Shown here piece by piece: positions 1 to 6,179 of a stretch of DNA of 9,894 bases. The stretch lies in contig DOVJ01000165.1 of assembly GCA_003520145.1 (NCBI GenBank), positions 1 to 9,894 on the forward strand, in the 5' to 3' direction. The notes beneath the pieces are model-generated. The model saw only the letters and a program-made list of their open reading frames with translations. It was not told the DNA's origin and made no database searches. The translations under genes were made by a program, and so were the position numbers. The stretch is from Eubacterium sp. (GTDB lineage: Bacteria; Bacillota; Clostridia; Lachnospirales; Lachnospiraceae). Position 1 is the stretch's first letter; the number at the start of each line of letters is the position of its first letter.

Positions 1-18
1 CGACTTGCAAAAGAATAG
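1..18 (+). CDS. Possible C-terminal tail of an upstream gene (partial)
   Basis: Frame 1 reads Arg-Leu-Ala-Lys-Glu followed by TAG at 16-18, which would suit the last residues of a protein that begins left of the window. This is weak: frame 3 is also open from the left edge to a TAA near base 98, and five residues cannot identify anything. If real, it would leave about 50 bases between its stop and the -35 of the promoter at 71-99. I see no convincing terminator hairpin in that gap. Confidence 0.2.
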   Translation, partial: RLAKE

Positions 19-23
19 AAATC

Positions 24-33
24 GACACGTGTC
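24..33. promoter_or_regulatory. 10-bp perfect palindrome upstream of the promoter
   Basis: GACACGTGTC is a perfect inverted repeat centred between bases 28 and 29. It lies about 37 bases upstream of the proposed -35 hexamer. A position like this suits an activator site or a distal operator for the pectin genes, but a 10-bp palindrome alone is weak evidence, and I cannot assign it to a regulator family. No regulator gene is in the window. Confidence 0.25.
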
Positions 34-70
34 CTGGTGATTGCGTTTTTACAGCCACTTTTCTTTATTC

Positions 71-99
71 TTGTATTCTTCCCCTTCCTGTGATATAAT
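71..99 (+). promoter_or_regulatory. Sigma-A type promoter with extended -10
   Basis: TATAAT at 94-99 is a perfect -10 hexamer, preceded by TG at 91-92 with one base between, giving a full extended -10 (TGATATAAT). Exactly 17 bases upstream lies TTGTAT at 71-76, which matches the first three bases of the -35 consensus. Transcription would start near 106, leaving an untranslated leader of about 25 bases before the first gene at 132. The 60-90 stretch is pyrimidine-rich. It is the only promoter I can place in a non-coding part of the window, so it probably serves the whole downstream train. Confidence 0.75.
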
Positions 100-117
100 T
101 AAAAGCAGTATGATTAC

Positions 118-125
118 AGGGAGGT
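118..125 (+). promoter_or_regulatory. Ribosome binding site of the acetylesterase gene
   Basis: AGGGAGGT pairs well with the 3' end of 16S rRNA. It ends 6 bases before the ATG at 132 and fixes that codon as the start. Confidence 0.8.
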
Positions 126-131
126 ATTATA

Positions 132-851
132 ATGTCGAACATATTTTGGGCAGGTGATTCCACCGTTAAGGAGAATACAATTGTCAGTTTTCCGCAGACA
201 GGTATAGGTCAGACTTTGAGGCTTTATCTTAAGCGCAACGTTCTTGTATATGATTATGCACAGAACGGCAGAAGTACTAAGAGCTTCATCGATGAGGGAA
301 GACTTGATATCATAGATAAGAACATACAGAAGGGTGATTTTCTCTTCATTCAGTTTGGACACAATGATGAGAAGATACAGGACCCTGCAAGATATACTGA
401 TTCTAAGACTACATTCAGAGATAATCTTAGGGTTTATATAGAGGTTGCAAGAAAGCATGAGGCTTATCCAGTGCTTATAACACCTCTTTATCGAAGACTT
501 TTTGAAGCGAACGGCAAGCTTGTTGCTGATACACATATGGATTATCCACAGGCTATGATTGAGGTGGGTAAGGAAGAAGGTGTGCCTGTTATCGATTTGT
601 GTTCGATAAGCAGGACGGTTATAGAGGAAGCTGGAGAAGAACTTACTAAAGAGTGGTTTTTGTATGTTCCTGCCGGCAAGTATCCACATTTTCCTGAGGG
701 AAAGCGAGATAATACACATCTTCAGTATGAGGGTGCGGTCAAGTTCGCAGGTATAATAGCTGATGAGATGAAGAAACTCGGTGGGATATATAGTGATCTT
801 TTTCTTCAGAGTATGGTTGATGATGAGGATCCGAGATTGTTGATCGATTAG
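132..851 (+). CDS. Cytoplasmic rhamnogalacturonan acetylesterase-like SGNH hydrolase (CE12 type)
   Basis: This 239-aa protein should remove acetyl groups from acetylated pectin fragments, probably rhamnogalacturonan I oligomers. The four SGNH blocks are all visible: GDS at residues 8-10 (Ser10 nucleophile), NGRS at 45-48 (oxyanion-hole Gly46), GHND at 76-79 (Asn78), and DNTH at 193-196 giving Asp193 and His196 of the catalytic set. The pattern of GDST at the N-terminus followed by NGRSTKSF and QFGHND is typical of the rhamnogalacturonan acetylesterases such as Bacillus RhgT/YesY. Length fits the family without accessory domains. There is no signal peptide, so it should act inside the cell on imported oligosaccharides. 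It is the first gene after the promoter at 71-99, and its stop codon lies within the ribosome binding site of the next gene. Family is confident; exact substrate is inferred. Confidence 0.88.
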   Translation: MSNIFWAGDSTVKENTIVSFPQTGIGQTLRLYLKRNVLVYDYAQNGRSTKSFIDEGRLDIIDKNIQKGDFLFIQFGHNDEKIQDPARYTDSKTTFRDNLRVYIEVARKHEAYPVLITPLYRRLFEANGKLVADTHMDYPQAMIEVGKEEGVPVIDLCSISRTVIEEAGEELTKEWFLYVPAGKYPHFPEGKRDNTHLQYEGAVKFAGIIADEMKKLGGIYSDLFLQSMVDDEDPRLLID

Positions 852-861
852 GAGGTATGAT

Positions 862-1374
862 ATGAGAACTGATTTTGCTGCGAAGATAGAACCTTATAAC
901 ACAGGGTGCTTTGCATCTGATGTGGTTTTTAAGGGTGAGAATATAACAGTTACTCAGGAGGAATATGAGGATATAATCGCTAAGAAGGATGAATTCGATC
1001 CTTCGGATATGCATGCATATCTTGTCACTGTCCCTAAGTATATGGATGGCGAGACGAGACTTGGTAAGAAGGAGCACTACCAGGATATAGTTAATAAGGT
1101 TATGGCTTGCAAGGCGTGTGTGAGCGAGGACAACGTGGTCCCATATCTTCTCGGAACTATCGAGACTTTTGCCAATACCAGTGAGCAGCTTTTTGAACAT
1201 CATATGGCTATAAGGACGGCATTTAAGGAGGTTCTTTCGGAGTATAAGGACAAGCTTTGTTCTATGCCACCTAAGAAGAAGATAATCGCTGCTTATGCTA
1301 TCAACCGTGCTATAGACATGAAGGTGTTGCTTGCAGAGAAGTATGAAGCGCTGGTTGATAAGCTTATGGATTAA
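862..1374 (+). CDS. Unrecognised 170-aa protein in the pectin gene cluster
   Basis: I do not recognise this protein. It starts at ATG 862, with AGGAGG at 850-855 overlapping the upstream stop codon, so translation of the two genes is likely coupled. It has no signal peptide and no membrane segment and should be cytoplasmic. The N-terminal 60 residues look mixed strand and helix. From about residue 70 to the end it looks mainly helical and charged. A CxxC pair (Cys83, Cys86) and a Glu-His-His run (112-114) could bind a metal, but these are only suggestive. It sits between an acetylesterase and a GH28 enzyme with gaps of 10 and 11 bases, so a role with pectin fragments or their regulation is likely by context. 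Codon use resembles the neighbours and the frame is fully open, so it is very probably a real gene. Confidence 0.85.
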   Translation: MRTDFAAKIEPYNTGCFASDVVFKGENITVTQEEYEDIIAKKDEFDPSDMHAYLVTVPKYMDGETRLGKKEHYQDIVNKVMACKACVSEDNVVPYLLGTIETFANTSEQLFEHHMAIRTAFKEVLSEYKDKLCSMPPKKKIIAAYAINRAIDMKVLLAEKYEALVDKLMD

Positions 1375-1378
1375 GGAG
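1373..1378 (+). promoter_or_regulatory. Ribosome binding site that decides the GH28 start
   Basis: AAGGAG lies 7 bases before ATG 1386. An in-frame TTG at 1380 would be only 1 base from it, so ATG 1386 is the better start. The site overlaps the TAA (1372-1374) of the preceding gene. Confidence 0.8.
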
Positions 1379-1385
1379 ATTGCTC

Positions 1386-2942
1386 ATGAAGATAGATATT
1401 ATTACCAAAACAGCAAGAAGCGTTGCTTTCGAGATAGAGTGCGAGGGTAAGTATTATAGTGCGACTCCTCATGATATAGTTTGCAAAAGTAACGAGGATG
1501 AGATATGCTTTACGTCTGAGAAGGTCGTTAATAGTATATTTGGCTTGAAGCCTGCTACAGCTTACACTATAAGTGTTGATGGCAAAGATGCGTATGAATT
1601 CACGACCGATCGCGAATTCGTTACACTGAATGTTAAGGATTTTGGTGCGATAGGCGATGGAGTTCATGATGATACTGCCGCTATACAGTGTGCGATCATG
1701 GCTTGTCCTAAGGACAGTAGAGTATATGTGCCGGGTGGTGTATATAAGATAAGCTCTCTTTTCTTGAAGAGCGATCTTACACTTTACATTGAGAAGGACG
1801 CAGTTTTAAGCGCTTTTACAGACCGCTCTAAGTTCGCGATACTTCCGGGTATTATCGAGAATTATGATGAGAACGATTATTATAATCTTGGCAGCTGGGA
1901 GGGCAATCCTCTCGATACATTTGCCGCTATCATATGTGGTATAGGCGTATCTAATGTTGTTATAACAGGTGAAGGCGTGATAGATGGTTGCGCCGACTTT
2001 GACAACTGGTGGCACAATTGCAAGATCAGGAATATAGCATGGAGACCTAGACTTTTCTTTATCAACAACTGTGAGAATGTCACTCTTAACGGCATAACAG
2101 TTAAGAATTCTCCATCATGGACCTTGCATCCATACTTTTCGCGCAATCTTAAGTTCATAGATATTAAGATTCAGAATCCTGCTAATTCGCACAATACTGA
2201 CGGTCTTGATCCTGAATCGTGCGAAGGCGTGCTGGTTCTTGGCGTATATATAAGCGTGGGCGATGACTGTATAGCTATCAAGTCTGGTAAGATATACATG
2301 GGAAGGCTTTATAAGAAGCCTACGATTGATATGACTATCAGACAGTGTTGTATGAGGGACGGACATGGTGCCATAACTCTCGGAAGCGAGATAGCTGCGG
2401 GTGTTAAGAACCTCGTTATCAAGGATTGTCTCTTCATGAACACAGACAGAGGCCTTCGTGTGAAGACAAGAAGAGGAAGAGGCAAGGATTGTGTTCTCGA
2501 CAACATCCTTTTTGAGGGCATCAAGATGGACAATGTCATGACCCCATTTGTAGTGAATAGCTTCTACTTCTGTGATCCGGATGGCAAGACTGATTATGTA
2601 TCCAGCAAGGAAGCCCTGCCTGTTGATGACAGAACACCAGCTATAAAGCACCTTATGTTTAAGGATATAGAGGCGACTAACTGCCATGTTGCCGCATCTT
2701 ATATCTATGGATTGCCTGAGAGCAAGATAGAAGAAGTTGTATTTGAAAATGTTTCCGTTTCATATGCAGATAAGCCTAAGTCTGGCGTGGCCGCTATGAT
2801 GATTGGCTGCGATGAAGCTGTACTGCAGGGACTCATCGTTAATAACGTAAAGAAGCTTGTTCTTAAGAACGTGAAGGTTGAAGGCGCTTCTACAGAAGCG
2901 GTAGTAGCGGATAACATAGACGAAATTATCGAGGATTGTTGA
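1386..2942 (+). CDS. Intracellular GH28 family polygalacturonase-like glycoside hydrolase
   Basis: This 518-aa enzyme should cleave galacturonic acid linkages in pectin. The GH28 active site is complete: NTDG at residues 270-273 (Asp272), GDDC at 292-295 (Asp293, Asp294), GHG at 326-328 (His327) and RVK at 358-360. The right-handed beta-helix starts with the usual segment at about 82-103 (VKDFGAIGDG) and runs to the C-terminus. Residues 1-80 form a separate beta-rich domain, probably fibronectin III-like, as in bacterial exo-polygalacturonases of the PehX type. There is no signal peptide, so a cytoplasmic exo-acting enzyme on oligogalacturonides is the best reading. A rhamnogalacturonan-directed activity is possible given the acetylesterase nearby, but the intact NTD motif favours polygalacturonase. 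Its TGA (2940-2942) shares one base with the ATG of the ABC transporter. Confidence 0.9.
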   Translation: MKIDIITKTARSVAFEIECEGKYYSATPHDIVCKSNEDEICFTSEKVVNSIFGLKPATAYTISVDGKDAYEFTTDREFVTLNVKDFGAIGDGVHDDTAAIQCAIMACPKDSRVYVPGGVYKISSLFLKSDLTLYIEKDAVLSAFTDRSKFAILPGIIENYDENDYYNLGSWEGNPLDTFAAIICGIGVSNVVITGEGVIDGCADFDNWWHNCKIRNIAWRPRLFFINNCENVTLNGITVKNSPSWTLHPYFSRNLKFIDIKIQNPANSHNTDGLDPESCEGVLVLGVYISVGDDCIAIKSGKIYMGRLYKKPTIDMTIRQCCMRDGHGAITLGSEIAAGVKNLVIKDCLFMNTDRGLRVKTRRGRGKDCVLDNILFEGIKMDNVMTPFVVNSFYFCDPDGKTDYVSSKEALPVDDRTPAIKHLMFKDIEATNCHVAASYIYGLPESKIEEVVFENVSVSYADKPKSGVAAMMIGCDEAVLQGLIVNNVKKLVLKNVKVEGASTEAVVADNIDEIIEDC

Positions 2943-4714
2943 TGAAGATTGATTATTCTGACGAAGGATTTTATCAGGAGTGTTTTCTAAAAAGCAAGGA
3001 CAGATCTTTGAAGACTCTGCTTACTATGTATAGAGGCAGACTTCATCTGTTCTTTCTTTCCACGCTCTTTTTTGTGATAAAGCATTCGCCGGTTCTGTTG
3101 CTTCCTATAGTGACAGCCAACATAATCAATCATATCGAACAGGGACAGAAGGATATAAGGTATATAGCTGTTAACTGTCTTGTTATAGCAGTGCTTGTCA
3201 TGATCAATGTCCCTATGAACTATCTTTATGTTATGTGTAAATCTCTTGCGGTACGTAACGTAGAGGCGGGACTTCGCGGCGCGATAGTCCGCAAATTGCA
3301 GCAGCTGACTTATGAATATCATAACAACAATCAGTCAGGAAGGCTGCAGTCTAAGATCATGCGTGATGTAGAAGCCGTTGAGACTGTATCGACGCAGCTT
3401 TTTACAACACTCCTTAACATAATGGCGAATATAGCTATCGCTCTTTGCATAACACTTGAGAAGAGCAAGATAGTATTCATGTTCTTTCTCATATCGGTAC
3501 CGGTAGCAGCACTCACAATCGTGCTGTTTCGAAAGAAGATCAAGACCATCAATACTGATTTTCGTAAGGAGATGGAGGCGACATCAGCTGAGGTTATAGA
3601 GATGGTTGAATTAATCCCTATAACAAGAGCGCACGCCCTTGAAACAGAAGCAGTAAGGCGCATCAATACACATCTTGAGGATGTGGCACAAAAAGGCTAC
3701 AGACTCGACCTTGTGCAGGCTTTGTTTGGGTCTGTCAGCTGGGCTGTGTTCCAGCTGTTCCAGCTGGGATGCCTTCTCTTTACCGCATATCAGGCCATAG
3801 AAGGAAGAATAAGAGTCGGAGACATAGTCATATATCAGAGCTACTTTACGACTATAGTCAATCAGATATCGTCGCTTCTTCTTTTGTTCCCTACGATTAC
3901 TAAGGGACTTGAGTCTGTTAAGTCGATAGGTGAGGTCCTGTTGTCTAACGAGGTAGAGGAGAATGAAGGCAAGGACATCGTAGAGGATGTTAAGGGTGAA
4001 TTTGCATTTCATAATACAGAATTCAGTTATGGCGAGAAGAAGATACTTAGGGGGCTGAACCTTGAGATACCAAAGGGAAAGACGATTGCCTTAGTCGGCG
4101 AGTCTGGTGCAGGTAAGACTACGATCCTGAATATGCTTATCGGCTACATAACGCCTGATAAGGGCGATATGCTGATAGACGGGCGAGATATGCGACAGAT
4201 CGATCTTCGTTCTTATAGAAAGCATATAGCTGTGGTTCCGCAGAACACAGTGCTTTTTGCAGGAACTATAAGAGATAATATAACCTACGGACTTACAGAT
4301 GTAAGTGATGAGGAATTGCAAAGAGTCATAGAGGCCGCTAATCTGAAGGATTATATAGAGGGGCTTCCTGATGGTCTTGATACAGTCATAGGCGAGCATG
4401 GAAGCAAGCTTTCCGGCGGTCAGAGACAGAGAGTGTCGATAGCCAGAGCGCTTATAAGAAAGCCTCAGGTTATATTCTTCGACGAGGCGACGTCGGCACT
4501 TGACAGTATCAGTGAGAAGATGATACAGGATGCTTTGGAGAACCTTACAAGAGGTAAGACGACAGTAATAGTTGCCCATAGACTGTCAACCATACGCAAC
4601 GCTGATATAATAGCTGTTATCAGAGAAGGAAAGTGCGTAGAAATCGGCAATTATGATGAACTTATGAGCAAAAAGGGTGAATTCTATCAGCTTAAGATGA
4701 TACAGAACGCCTGA
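2942..4714 (+). CDS. ABC half-transporter, exporter fold (ABCB/MsbA type)
   Basis: A 590-aa fusion of a six-helix membrane domain and an ATPase domain. Hydrophobic segments lie near residues 36-60, 75-97, 153-172, 177-197, 265-285 and 292-318. The nucleotide-binding domain shows Walker A GESGAGKT (386-393), Q-loop Gln434, signature LSGGQ (490-494), Walker B ending in catalytic Glu515, D-loop SALD (518-521) and switch His546. All are intact, so it should be an active ATPase working as a homodimer, as no partner half is present. I chose ATG 2942, which overlaps the GH28 stop (TGATG) and has GAGG at 2931-2934; an upstream TTG at 2936 is less likely. The fold normally exports lipids, drugs or peptides. 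Its coupling to two cytoplasmic pectin enzymes raises the possibility of oligosaccharide transport, which is inference from context only. Confidence 0.9.
   Translation: MKIDYSDEGFYQECFLKSKDRSLKTLLTMYRGRLHLFFLSTLFFVIKHSPVLLLPIVTANIINHIEQGQKDIRYIAVNCLVIAVLVMINVPMNYLYVMCKSLAVRNVEAGLRGAIVRKLQQLTYEYHNNNQSGRLQSKIMRDVEAVETVSTQLFTTLLNIMANIAIALCITLEKSKIVFMFFLISVPVAALTIVLFRKKIKTINTDFRKEMEATSAEVIEMVELIPITRAHALETEAVRRINTHLEDVAQKGYRLDLVQALFGSVSWAVFQLFQLGCLLFTAYQAIEGRIRVGDIVIYQSYFTTIVNQISSLLLLFPTITKGLESVKSIGEVLLSNEVEENEGKDIVEDVKGEFAFHNTEFSYGEKKILRGLNLEIPKGKTIALVGESGAGKTTILNMLIGYITPDKGDMLIDGRDMRQIDLRSYRKHIAVVPQNTVLFAGTIRDNITYGLTDVSDEELQRVIEAANLKDYIEGLPDGLDTVIGEHGSKLSGGQRQRVSIARALIRKPQVIFFDEATSALDSISEKMIQDALENLTRGKTTVIVAHRLSTIRNADIIAVIREGKCVEIGNYDELMSKKGEFYQLKMIQNA
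4603..4611 (+). promoter_or_regulatory. Possible internal promoter before the AAA+ ATPase gene
   Basis: TGATATAAT, identical to the extended -10 at 91-99, lies inside the 3' end of the ABC transporter gene. CTGTCA at 4583-4588 is a 4/6 match to the -35 with 17-base spacing. A start near 4618 would give a leader of about 115 bases before the ATG at 4733. The same bases encode a well-conserved stretch of the transporter (NADIIAV) in a genome rich in ATA codons, so coincidence is quite possible. Confidence 0.35.
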
Positions 4715-4722
4715 TTTGCTAT

Positions 4723-4728
4723 GGAGGA
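4723..4728 (+). promoter_or_regulatory. Ribosome binding site that decides the AAA+ ATPase start
   Basis: GGAGGA lies 4 bases before ATG 4733. The in-frame ATG at 4721 precedes this site and has no Shine-Dalgarno sequence of its own, so the shorter protein starting MKLNIS is preferred. Confidence 0.75.
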
Positions 4729-4732
4729 ACAG

Positions 4733-6163
4733 ATGAAGTTAAACATATCAAAAATCCTTGCCCCTGCTGTGGAGATATGCAGGATTTATGATGAAGAAGA
4801 GGGGTCAACCCGATATACGGATCAATTGAGGAAGGACATACTTCACGTGCTGGCTTATCTTGCAACAGTAGGATCGGTCAATGTAACCGAAGTAGACTTC
4901 GTCAATACTGTGACTGAATCACTCTTTGATATACTGTCGCTTAGCGATTATGCTTACAGAATGAAGCTCAATTGTGATGAATATGGTGACAATATACCCC
5001 AGTCTATAGTCATGGTTCTTACTAAGGAATATGAGGATGAGGGTTTTCCTCTTACCTTCTATCCGAAGACCAGGAAGATATATACTATGTTCAAGGAGCT
5101 AGGCTATTCGCTCATAGTTGTTGACGGAGTGGAAGAGCAGAAGGAACTTGACAGGCTTAACAGGCTTACTAATACAATCATAAAGTATATTCTTAAGCAG
5201 GAATCCATAGATTACCTGTCATTTGATAAGGTAAGTGCCACAGTTAAGCTTAACGGGGTTGAATATGAGAAGAAGCAGGACTTTTTCTTCTGTGACACTA
5301 AGGGTACAGACAGTATCAAGTCTTCGGCGGAAGCTAAGGAAGCTGTGAAAGAAGCGATCGAGTATTCGGTTGAAGATATACTTGATGAGGTCAACAAGCT
5401 CATCGGTCTTGACAATGTAAAGCGCGAGATCAACAATTATGTTAACTTTATCAAGATACAGAAGATGCGCGAGGAGAGGGGCTTCAAGGTACCTGCTATC
5501 GGTCTTCATCTTGTGTTTACAGGTAATCCGGGAACCGGTAAGACGACTATCGCACGTAAGATCGGTCAGATATATAAGGCGCTTGGCCTTCTGTCAAGCG
5601 GACATATGATAGAGACCAGCAGAGCAGGACTTGTAGCTGGATATGTAGGACAGACTGCCGAGAAGGTCATGAATGTCGTAGAGAGCGCCATTGGTGGCGT
5701 GCTCTTCATAGATGAGGCCTATACTCTTAGTAATTCGGAGAGTGAGACAGACTTTGGGCAGGAAGCGATAGATACCCTTCTTAAGGTCATGGAAGATAGA
5801 AGAGGTGAATTCGCAGTCATAGTTGCAGGTTATACAGAGCCTATGGAACGCTTCTTATCATCGAATCCGGGACTTCGCTCGAGATTCAACAGAACCATAT
5901 GCTTTGAGGATTATCAGCCGAAGGATCTTGTTCGGATCTTTGAGAAGTTCTGTAAGGATAATCAGTATAAGCTGACACAAGATGCAGTTGAGAAGATCAC
6001 AGAACACTATTCGAAGCCTCGAGATGATGAAGAGAGCTTTGCCAATGCAAGAGATGTGCGTAATCTCTTCGAGAAGGCGCTGACCAAGCAGGCGAATCGA
6101 TTAGCTGCTATGACTGATGTGACGGATGAAGAGATAGTGACTCTGCATGCCGTCGATTTATAG
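4733..6163 (+). CDS. AAA+ ATPase, CbxX/CfqX (SpoVK-like) type with long N-terminal domain
   Basis: A 476-aa protein in two parts. Residues about 222-476 are a CbxX/CfqX AAA+ module: Walker A GNPGTGKT (264-271), Walker B VLFIDE (323-328), sensor-1 region VAGY (364-367), arginine-finger region with Arg382 and Arg384, and the sensor-2 region NARDVRNLFEKA (438-449). Residues 1-220 are not CbxX-like; a helical stretch at 30-70 faintly resembles TerB-like domains, which I would not rely on. Characterised relatives include red-type Rubisco activase and sporulation protein SpoVK, and EccA of type VII secretion also carries an N-terminal extension. None of those partners is visible here, so the client is unknown. 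It should form a cytoplasmic ring that remodels a protein. It begins 18 bases after the transporter stop and ends 16 bases before the decarboxylase start. Confidence 0.88.
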   Translation: MKLNISKILAPAVEICRIYDEEEGSTRYTDQLRKDILHVLAYLATVGSVNVTEVDFVNTVTESLFDILSLSDYAYRMKLNCDEYGDNIPQSIVMVLTKEYEDEGFPLTFYPKTRKIYTMFKELGYSLIVVDGVEEQKELDRLNRLTNTIIKYILKQESIDYLSFDKVSATVKLNGVEYEKKQDFFFCDTKGTDSIKSSAEAKEAVKEAIEYSVEDILDEVNKLIGLDNVKREINNYVNFIKIQKMREERGFKVPAIGLHLVFTGNPGTGKTTIARKIGQIYKALGLLSSGHMIETSRAGLVAGYVGQTAEKVMNVVESAIGGVLFIDEAYTLSNSESETDFGQEAIDTLLKVMEDRRGEFAVIVAGYTEPMERFLSSNPGLRSRFNRTICFEDYQPKDLVRIFEKFCKDNQYKLTQDAVEKITEHYSKPRDDEESFANARDVRNLFEKALTKQANRLAAMTDVTDEEIVTLHAVDL

Positions 6164-6179
6164 AAGGATATAGAAAAAC

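Noticed and set aside
24..50. An intrinsic terminator for an upstream gene, from the palindrome and the T run at 46-50.
   Set aside because: The palindrome leaves no loop, and 12 bases without a stem separate it from the T run.
38..53. A cre-like or LacI-type operator around TGATTGCGTTTTTACA.
   Set aside because: Only the central CG and the TG match; the two halves are not symmetrical.
114..719. A 201-codon open frame on the - strand opposite the acetylesterase gene.
   Set aside because: It lies fully antisense to a gene with a complete catalytic motif set, its translation has no recognisable domain, and similar long antisense frames occur under most genes here because of codon bias.
972..977. 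TATAAT within the 170-aa protein gene as an internal promoter.
   Set aside because: The sequence 17 bases upstream (GTTACT) is a poor -35, and there is no TG extension.
1380..1385. TTG start giving a GH28 protein two residues longer.
   Set aside because: It is only one base from the AAGGAG site, while ATG 1386 has normal spacing.
2115..2687. A 190-codon open frame on the - strand under the GH28 gene.
   Set aside because: It is antisense to the most conserved part of the GH28 active-site region, and its translation looks like random composition.
3738..3770. Repeated TTCCAGCTG units in the ABC transporter gene.
   Set aside because: They encode a short Phe-Gln-Leu repeat in a membrane helix and are explained by codon use.
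4721..4732. ATG 4721 as the start of the AAA+ ATPase.
   Set aside because: No ribosome binding site precedes it, and the GGAGG just after it is well placed for ATG 4733.
4733..6163. The AAA+ gene as a Rubisco activase or a sporulation SpoVK.
   Set aside because: No Rubisco, sporulation or type VII secretion gene is in the window, and the N-terminal region is not part of those proteins as I know them.
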